NCBI GenBank assembly: GCA_020848015.1
Contig: JADLBA010000171.1
Span: forward strand, 1 to 18,493
Source of the DNA: Crocinitomicaceae bacterium
GTDB taxonomy: Bacteria > Bacteroidota > Bacteroidia > Flavobacteriales_D > Sanyastnellaceae
Direction: 5' to 3'
Length of the DNA stretch: 18,493 nucleotides
Shown: positions 13,519 to 18,493 of the stretch, piece after piece
Position numbering within the stretch: position 1 is the stretch's first letter
Layout of the letters: the number at the start of each line of letters is the position of its first letter
Made by a program: the position numbers and the translations under genes
The notes under the pieces: model-generated
What the model was told of the DNA's origin: nothing
What the model saw: the letters and a program-made list of their open reading frames with translations, nothing else
Databases searched by the model: none

Positions 13519-15009
13519 ATGGACGTAAGATCACAAGTGTCAATGGTTTTTCACCTCGATAAATGTATCGGGTGCCATACCTGCTCAATCGCCTGTAAAA
13601 ATATATGGACCGACCGCAAGGGTGCCGAATATATGTGGTGGAATAACGTTGAAACCAAACCCGGAACAGGATATCCTACGAAGTGGGAAGACCAAGAAAT
13701 TTATAAAGGCGGGTGGGAAAAAAATGGCGATACTGTTTCACTGAAAGGTGCAGGGAAATTCAGAGGCCTTAAAAATATTTTTCATAATCCACACTTGCCG
13801 GTTCTTGATGATTATTATGAACCGTGGACATACAAGTACCAGGATTTGTTTACAGCCCCCGAAGGAGATGATCAGCCTACCGCAAGACCAGTTTCTCTGG
13901 TAACTGGCGAGCATATGGATGTTCAGTCTGGCCCAAACTGGGATGATGATTTGGGAGGCTCGCCCGATTATGCACGGCAGGATGTAAATCTCAACCAGCT
14001 CTCAGAGGCGGAAAGAGAAGCCATGTTTCAGTTGGAGCGTATGACATTCCATTATTTACCCCGTATCTGTAACCACTGTCTGAATCCAGCCTGTGTTGCT
14101 TCATGCCCATCCGGTGCACTTTATAAAAGAGGTGAAGATGGCATTGTGTTAATTAATCAGGAGCGCTGCCGCGCCTGGCGTATGTGTGTGACCGCCTGCC
14201 CATACAAAAAAAGCTATTACAACTGGCATACAGGAAAATCAGAAAAGTGTATTCTTTGTTATCCCCGTCTCGAATCAGGACAAGCACCCGCTTGTTTTCA
14301 CTCCTGTGTAGGCCGCATTCGCTATCTGGGCGTGTTATTGTATGACGCGGATAAAATTGAACAGGCGGCCTCTGCCCCCGACGACAGGCTGGTGGATGCT
14401 CAAATGGATATTTATCTCGACCCATTTGATCCAGAAGTAATTAAGCAGGCGCGATTGAATGGTGTTGCAGACTCAACCATTATTGCTGCTCAGAAATCTC
14501 CTGTTTACAAATTTGTAAAATTGTGGAAACTCGCACTCCCGCTGCATCCTGAATTTAGAACATTGCCCAATCTGTTTTATGTTCCGGCATTGCTTCCTAC
14601 GATGGCGACCGTTGCAAATGGCGTTTACGACTCAACCAGCAAATCACTTTGGAATGGGGTTGAAAGCAATCGCCTTCCAATGAAATATCTTGCATCACTT
14701 TTTTCCGCCGGGGATACCGGAAAAGTAACGGAGGTGATGAAACGCCTCATGGCTGTTCGCCTTCACAGAAGAGGGGTTACAGTGGGTGATTTGAATTCTG
14801 CCGAAATATCCCAGGCATTAAAAGAAGTGCAGATGGATGGTTCTACCGCTGATGAAATTTTTAGACTTACCTCGCTCGCGACGTTTGATGAACGTTTTGT
14901 TATTCCTCCAGCTCACAGAGAGGAATCCATTGAAATGCTTGAAAGTACTGCTGATGTGAAAGGAAATACCGGATTTGGATTTAAACGTAAACCCGAAAGA
15001 GGATTGTAA
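13519..15009 (+). CDS. narH: Respiratory nitrate reductase beta (iron-sulfur) subunit
   Basis: A 496-residue electron-transfer subunit carrying electrons from the NarI haems to NarG; E. coli NarH has 512 residues. Four cysteine groups are visible: C16/C19/C22/C26 (CIGCHTCSIAC), C184/C187/C192/C196 (CNHCLNPACVASC), C217/C223/C227 with Trp220 in place of the second cysteine (CRAWRMCVTAC), and C244/C247/C259/C263. The Trp is the known mark of the [3Fe-4S] cluster FS4, so three [4Fe-4S] and one [3Fe-4S] clusters are expected. The protein lacks an export signal and stays on the cytoplasmic face with NarG. narJ begins 2 bp after its stop, pointing to coupled translation. Confidence 0.98.
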   Translation: MDVRSQVSMVFHLDKCIGCHTCSIACKNIWTDRKGAEYMWWNNVETKPGTGYPTKWEDQEIYKGGWEKNGDTVSLKGAGKFRGLKNIFHNPHLPVLDDYYEPWTYKYQDLFTAPEGDDQPTARPVSLVTGEHMDVQSGPNWDDDLGGSPDYARQDVNLNQLSEAEREAMFQLERMTFHYLPRICNHCLNPACVASCPSGALYKRGEDGIVLINQERCRAWRMCVTACPYKKSYYNWHTGKSEKCILCYPRLESGQAPACFHSCVGRIRYLGVLLYDADKIEQAASAPDDRLVDAQMDIYLDPFDPEVIKQARLNGVADSTIIAAQKSPVYKFVKLWKLALPLHPEFRTLPNLFYVPALLPTMATVANGVYDSTSKSLWNGVESNRLPMKYLASLFSAGDTGKVTEVMKRLMAVRLHRRGVTVGDLNSAEISQALKEVQMDGSTADEIFRLTSLATFDERFVIPPAHREESIEMLESTADVKGNTGFGFKRKPERGL

Positions 15010-15011
15010 AA

Positions 15012-15716
15012 ATGAAATCTGCTGAACTATACAAAACATTTGCGACACTGCTTTTCTATCCGGGAAATAATTACCCTGAAACAGCAGTGAGATGCAAAGA
15101 ATTATTGAAATCAGATTATCCTGAAGCAGCGGAATTAATCAGCCCTTTCACCGATTATATCCTTTCGCATAATGAGGATGAAAACCAAGAGCTATATACA
15201 AAAACATTTGATGTACAGCCAATCTGTTACCTCGATCTGGGATATGTTATTTTCGGTGAAGATTATAAAAGAGGAGCATTTCTCCTTCACATGCAAGATG
15301 AACAACTGAAAGCGGAAAATGACTGCGGTACTGATCTGGCAGACAATATCAGCAATATGTTAATCCTTTTCACTAAATCCCCTAATCGCGAATTTCTGGA
15401 CGAACTTGCCGTAAAAATTCTCATCCCAGGAGTGGAGAAAATGATCAGCGAATTCAAACAGGCCAGAGTGGATTTGAAGATTAAAGTACTGAAAAAACTC
15501 CATAATGCAATTATTCAGGAAGAATTAAATCACGGCAACGTCTATTGTAATGTTTTTTCTGCTCTTCTGTATGTGCTGAAAACAGATTTCGCTCATGTTG
15601 AGGTTAAAGCCGAATTAGAACCTTCGATTGATATCCATTATCATAATTCATTTTTCAAAAAAGATTCAGTCAACACTGAAGTAAACCAAATAGCAAGTAA
15701 TTATAATCTCGATTAA
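15012..15716 (+). CDS. narJ: Nitrate reductase assembly chaperone
   Basis: A 234-residue all-helical cytoplasmic chaperone of the NarJ/TorD type, needed to insert the molybdenum cofactor into NarG before the complex docks on NarI. The typical core is present: NQELYTKTFDVQPICYLDLG followed by FGEDYKRGAFLLHM, like the LYVRTFD...YGEE.RGQAL pattern of NarJ. The N-terminus LYKTFATLLFYPGNNYPE is also typical. The last ~30 residues are variable and polar. Its place between narH and narI (2 bp on either side) is the standard order of nar operons. Confidence 0.93.
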   Translation: MKSAELYKTFATLLFYPGNNYPETAVRCKELLKSDYPEAAELISPFTDYILSHNEDENQELYTKTFDVQPICYLDLGYVIFGEDYKRGAFLLHMQDEQLKAENDCGTDLADNISNMLILFTKSPNREFLDELAVKILIPGVEKMISEFKQARVDLKIKVLKKLHNAIIQEELNHGNVYCNVFSALLYVLKTDFAHVEVKAELEPSIDIHYHNSFFKKDSVNTEVNQIASNYNLD

Positions 15717-15718
15717 CT

Positions 15719-16444
15719 ATGACTTCTTACCTCCTATTCGTTGTTTTGCCCTATGCGGCATTAGCAATTTTCCTTATCGGATCAATTTACCGCTACAGAA
15801 GTAATGAGTTTTCTGTGTCTTCTATTTCCTCACAGTTTCTGGAAGGAAGGAAACTATTCTGGGGTAGCCAGCCTTTTCACTGGGGTTTATTCATTCTGTT
15901 TTTCGGGCACTTGATTGCATTTTTATTTCCCAGTGCCGTAATAGCCTGGAATGGCCAGCCGGTTAGATTACTTATTTTAGAGATTGCCGCATTTACTTTC
16001 GGATTAAGTGCCCTTTTTGGCTTATTTCTTCTCATCTACCGGCGACTTACCACCCGCAGAATACAAATTGTTACCAGTAAAATGGACTTGGTGGTGTACG
16101 CTGTTCTCCTAACGCAGATTATTTCCGGATTGCTGGTGGCATACCACAGTCGCTGGGGATCATCATGGTTTGCCGCTTTTTTGACTCCTTATTTACGCTC
16201 CATTTTTGTCTTTGACCCACAGATTGAAGCCATCTCCAGTGTTACTTCACTTTCTTTAAAAGTGCACGTCGTTTCAGCATTTACATTAATCGGAATAATT
16301 CCCTTCACTCGTTTTGTCCATTTCTTGGTTTACCCGGTAGATTATCTTTGGAGAAGCTATCAGCAGGTAATCTGGAACTGGAGCCGTAAGCATATTAGAA
16401 CTTCACGAAAACATTCCGAAGGATACAAATCAACGAATAACTAA
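15719..16444 (+). CDS. narI: Respiratory nitrate reductase gamma (cytochrome b) subunit
   Basis: A 241-residue membrane subunit that oxidises quinol (menaquinol is expected in Bacteroidota) and anchors NarGH. Five membrane helices lie at about 5-24, 53-72, 86-107, 123-142 and 182-206. The four haem-b ligands are conserved: H54 and H64 (QPFHWGLFILFFGHLIAF), H183 and H201 (KVHVVSAF...FTRFVHFLVYP), matching the E. coli ligands at 56, 66, 187 and 205. FWGSQPFHWG is the hallmark segment. The basic tail (SRKHIRTSRKHSEG) should be cytoplasmic. Confidence 0.96.
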   Translation: MTSYLLFVVLPYAALAIFLIGSIYRYRSNEFSVSSISSQFLEGRKLFWGSQPFHWGLFILFFGHLIAFLFPSAVIAWNGQPVRLLILEIAAFTFGLSALFGLFLLIYRRLTTRRIQIVTSKMDLVVYAVLLTQIISGLLVAYHSRWGSSWFAAFLTPYLRSIFVFDPQIEAISSVTSLSLKVHVVSAFTLIGIIPFTRFVHFLVYPVDYLWRSYQQVIWNWSRKHIRTSRKHSEGYKSTNN

Positions 16445-16457
16445 TATAAAATAGATT

Positions 16458-16841
16458 ATGAAAAGATTAACCATTCTATTTTTATTCATAGTTATTTTTT
16501 GCCTATCACAATCAACTGTGTCATTTGGGCAGGAAGCGGTCGCAAAATCACCATCTGTATTAAGCGATTTCAATAATCCTATTGTGTATCTGCTTTTCCT
16601 GACTGTGTTGCTGACTCTGTTTGCAATCTATAAAGGAATTAAAGCAAATATGAAACTGACTGAGTTGGGGTATGTGGATAATGGCAGCCCAAATTCTTTT
16701 TTGCGTTGGACTGCTAATAATCCCACTAAAGTTGCAGTTATTTTAATTCTGGTTGTTTTAACAGGTATTATTATGGCAGTTTATTTTCTTCTATTTAGAT
16801 TTTTTCGGGCTGAGTCTGGTAAGCCGTCTAAGTGGAATTAG
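16458..16841 (+). CDS. Unrecognised small membrane protein of the nar operon
   Basis: A 127-residue protein that I do not recognise. It has a signal peptide (about residues 1-24, ending STVSFG, then QEAVAKS), a first membrane helix at about 42-60 (IVYLLFLTVLLTLFAIYKGI), a polar loop of ~30 residues (MKLTELGYVDNGSPNSFLRWTANNPTK) and a second helix at about 92-114 (VAVILILVVLTGIIMAVYF) with a basic tail. The only cysteine is in the signal peptide, and there is no haem or metal motif. It starts 13 bp after narI and ends 7 bp before the U32 gene, so it belongs to the operon. A structural or assembly partner of NarI or of the dihaem cytochrome is possible, but this rests on position only. Confidence 0.85.
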   Translation: MKRLTILFLFIVIFCLSQSTVSFGQEAVAKSPSVLSDFNNPIVYLLFLTVLLTLFAIYKGIKANMKLTELGYVDNGSPNSFLRWTANNPTKVAVILILVVLTGIIMAVYFLLFRFFRAESGKPSKWN

Positions 16842-16848
16842 TAGCGCG

Positions 16849-18084
16849 ATGGAAAAGGTAAAATTATTGTCGCCTGTGGGTTCATTTGAAGCACTGCAGG
16901 CTGCTATTCAGGGGGGAACAGATGCCGTATATTTTGGTATTGAGCAGTTGAATATGCGTGCACGGTCGAGCAATAATTTTACTGTCAATGATCTTCCGCT
17001 GATAAAAAAGAAATGTGCCTCTGACAAGGTTAAAACCTATCTCACTCTTAATACTATCATCTACGACCACGACAGGAGTCTGATGAAGAGTATTTTAAAT
17101 GCCGCTAAGAAACATAAAATTGACGCTGTTATTGCCTCTGACCATTCTGTGTTGAATTATGCTAAGCAATTAGGCATTCCTGTTCATATCTCCACACAAG
17201 CGAATGTATGCAATATAGACAGTGTAGAATTTTTTTCTGCTTATGCTGATACTATCGTTCTCGCCCGGGAATTGAGTTTACGGCAGGTTGCTGAAATCGT
17301 AAAACAGATAAATAGAAACGGTGTTAAGGGACCCTCCGGAGAGAATGTAAAAATCGAAGTATTTGCTCATGGGGCTTTGTGTATGGCGGTTTCCGGCAAG
17401 TGCTACCTCAGCTTGCACTCTGATTTTGCCTCTGCAAATAGGGGAGCATGTGTGCAAAACTGCCGCCGCCCCTATATTGTTAAAGATAAAGAATCAGGCA
17501 TCGAATTCGAGGTGGACAATGAGTACATCATGTCTGCCCAAGATCTTTGTACCATCGGTTTTTTGGATAAACTCATTAAAACAGGAGTTGCGATATTGAA
17601 AATTGAGGGACGCGGGCGGGCTGCCGATTATGTTTATACTGTCACAAAATGCTATCGGGAGGCAATTGATGCATTCTATGAGGGAAAATACACCCAATCA
17701 AAGGTGGAGAAATGGATGGATAATTTGTCAAGTGTATTTAACCGTGGTTTTTGGGGTGGTTACTATCTTGGAAAAAAATTGGGTGAATGGACTGATTCTC
17801 CGGGCTCAAAGGCTACAAAAACGAAGGTTTATATCGGAAAGGGGATGAGATATTTCAGTCGTAATAAGGTGGGTGAATTTAAATTGGAGACTAATCAGCT
17901 ATCGCTTGGTAGTGATCTGTTAATCACCGGGCCAACAACGGGTGTAATATATACAACAGCGAATGAGCTGAGGGTAAACGATATTCCTGTTGATGTGGTA
18001 AAAAAAGGAGAGTTGTTTTCTATCTCTGTTCCTCAAAAAATCCGTCCTTCCGATAAGCTATATAAACTAACTTATTCAGAGTGA
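16849..18084 (+). CDS. U32-family iron-sulfur protein (TrhP/UbiU type)
   Basis: A 411-residue member of the U32 family, once called collagenase-like peptidases. The family pattern is present: IEVFAHGALCMAVSGKCYLS with C178 and C185, then C201 and C205 (NRGACVQNC) and C234 (SAQDLCTI). Cysteines at such positions hold an [4Fe-4S] cluster in characterised members that carry out oxygen-independent hydroxylations: TrhP (tRNA U34, from prephenate), UbiU/UbiV (ubiquinone) and RlhA (23S rRNA). The N-terminal half is a TIM-barrel-like fold (KLLSPVGSFEALQAAIQGG...DAVYFG); the last ~80 residues form the small C-terminal domain seen in long members. The length fits TrhP better than UbiU or UbiV, and Bacteroidota generally lack ubiquinone. 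It starts 7 bp after the previous gene and overlaps the ferredoxin gene. Confidence 0.85.
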   Translation: MEKVKLLSPVGSFEALQAAIQGGTDAVYFGIEQLNMRARSSNNFTVNDLPLIKKKCASDKVKTYLTLNTIIYDHDRSLMKSILNAAKKHKIDAVIASDHSVLNYAKQLGIPVHISTQANVCNIDSVEFFSAYADTIVLARELSLRQVAEIVKQINRNGVKGPSGENVKIEVFAHGALCMAVSGKCYLSLHSDFASANRGACVQNCRRPYIVKDKESGIEFEVDNEYIMSAQDLCTIGFLDKLIKTGVAILKIEGRGRAADYVYTVTKCYREAIDAFYEGKYTQSKVEKWMDNLSSVFNRGFWGGYYLGKKLGEWTDSPGSKATKTKVYIGKGMRYFSRNKVGEFKLETNQLSLGSDLLITGPTTGVIYTTANELRVNDIPVDVVKKGELFSISVPQKIRPSDKLYKLTYSE

Positions 18085-18314
18085 TCCGGATTATTCACTT
18101 TCGTGAAAAGTGCGTTGGTTGCAATGCCTGCGTGGAAGCAGCACCTTTCCGGTGGAGAATTTCCCGAAAAGACGGGAAGAGTATTTTGATTAATAGCGTA
18201 GAAAAAAAACAGGTGTTCTCTCTACTCACCGGCGATGATGAACTTTCTGCTAATATTTTGGCAGCCAATAACTGCCCTGTGAAGGTTATTAAAATTGAAA
18301 AATTTCAGCCATGA
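18081..18314 (+). CDS. Monocluster [4Fe-4S] ferredoxin
   Basis: A 77-residue ferredoxin with three cysteines in C11-x2-C14-x2-C17 (CVGCNACVEAAP) and the fourth, C65, in NNCPVKVI near the C-terminus. This is the layout of single-cluster bacterial ferredoxins in which the usual second motif has decayed, so all four ligands are present although the CxxCxxCxxxC reading looks incomplete. It begins with GTG, and that GTGA overlaps the stop of the U32 gene by 4 bases, so the two are translationally coupled. It probably supplies electrons to the U32 protein, which is inference from the overlap. Confidence 0.88.
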   Translation: MIRIIHFREKCVGCNACVEAAPFRWRISRKDGKSILINSVEKKQVFSLLTGDDELSANILAANNCPVKVIKIEKFQP

Positions 18315-18330
18315 ATTGTGGTCTTTCTTT

Positions 18331-18352
18331 CAGAGGTATTTCTATTCCTCTG
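18331..18352 (+). terminator. Hairpin after the ferredoxin gene
   Basis: CAGAGG (18331-18336) and CCTCTG (18347-18352) form a 6 bp stem with a 10-base loop 16 bp after the ferredoxin stop. No T-run follows on the plus strand, so this may end the operon only weakly or with help of Rho. The remaining sequence to 18493 holds a small stem AACAG/CTGTT (18422-18436) and no gene that I can support. Confidence 0.3.
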
Positions 18353-18493
18353 CAGACGTTGCCATGGAAGGCTGAATGAAATAGCTGGTTGCTCTTAATC
18401 TTTATATATCTGTCTTGCTGAAACAGCTATTCTGTTCCATGAATTAATTGTTACAATCAGCATGATTATTTCCGCTGTAAGTTTTTCTCCAAA

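Noticed and set aside
18081..18314. Ferredoxin judged defective because CxxCxxC is followed by Ala instead of Cys
   Set aside because: Monocluster ferredoxins take the fourth ligand from the C-terminal CP motif, which is present as C65.
18422..18436. AACAG/CTGTT stem near the right edge as operon terminator
   Set aside because: Only 5 pairs, no T-run and more than 100 bp after the last gene.

Overview
The window looks like a chromosomal segment from a member of the Bacteroidota. Reasons: AT-rich intergenic DNA, almost no Shine-Dalgarno sequences before starts, candidate -7 elements of the Bacteroidota type (TAnnTTTG), an FNR-like regulator with an N-terminal cysteine cluster, and a TonB-dependent receptor without an N-terminal extension. 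It is a respiratory nitrate reduction locus, with two sets of genes transcribed away from a roughly 0.8 kb control region at 8116-8948.

Left arm (all minus strand, read from right to left): a NarK2-type nitrate/nitrite transporter (6772-8115) is followed after 22 bp by an FNR-like regulator (6036-6749) that ends in a probable terminator. A second unit encodes a NarK1-type transporter fused to a C-terminal universal-stress-protein domain (3923-5653) and, 21 bp later, an outer-membrane beta-barrel of the alginate-export/porin type (2531-3901). A third unit is a TonB-dependent receptor (101-2116), possibly followed by another exported protein that runs off the left edge.

Right arm (plus strand): one long operon of a tail-anchored dihaem cytochrome c, narG, narH, narJ and narI, then an unrecognised 127-residue two-helix membrane protein, a U32-family iron-sulfur protein of TrhP/UbiU type and a small [4Fe-4S] ferredoxin whose GTG start overlaps the U32 stop. 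Gaps are 2 to 38 bp and no terminator was seen inside the operon.

Working model: nitrate crosses the outer membrane (perhaps through the porin) and the inner membrane through the two NarK types, is reduced in the cytoplasm by NarGHI matured by NarJ, and nitrite leaves through NarK2. No nitrite reductase is encoded here. The FNR-like protein keeps the E-x-x-S-R DNA-reading motif and cysteines able to hold an oxygen-sensitive cluster. I find five TGA-N6-TCA sites, at least one in front of each transcription unit (TonB receptor, narK-USP/porin, narK2/fnr, cytochrome/nar operon), which suggests one small anaerobic regulon that includes the TonB receptor. The least explained parts are the NarK-USP fusion, the 127-residue protein, the U32-ferredoxin pair and the structured 0.55 kb between the regulatory sites of the divergent operons, which contains a 43-codon ORF and a strong hairpin.
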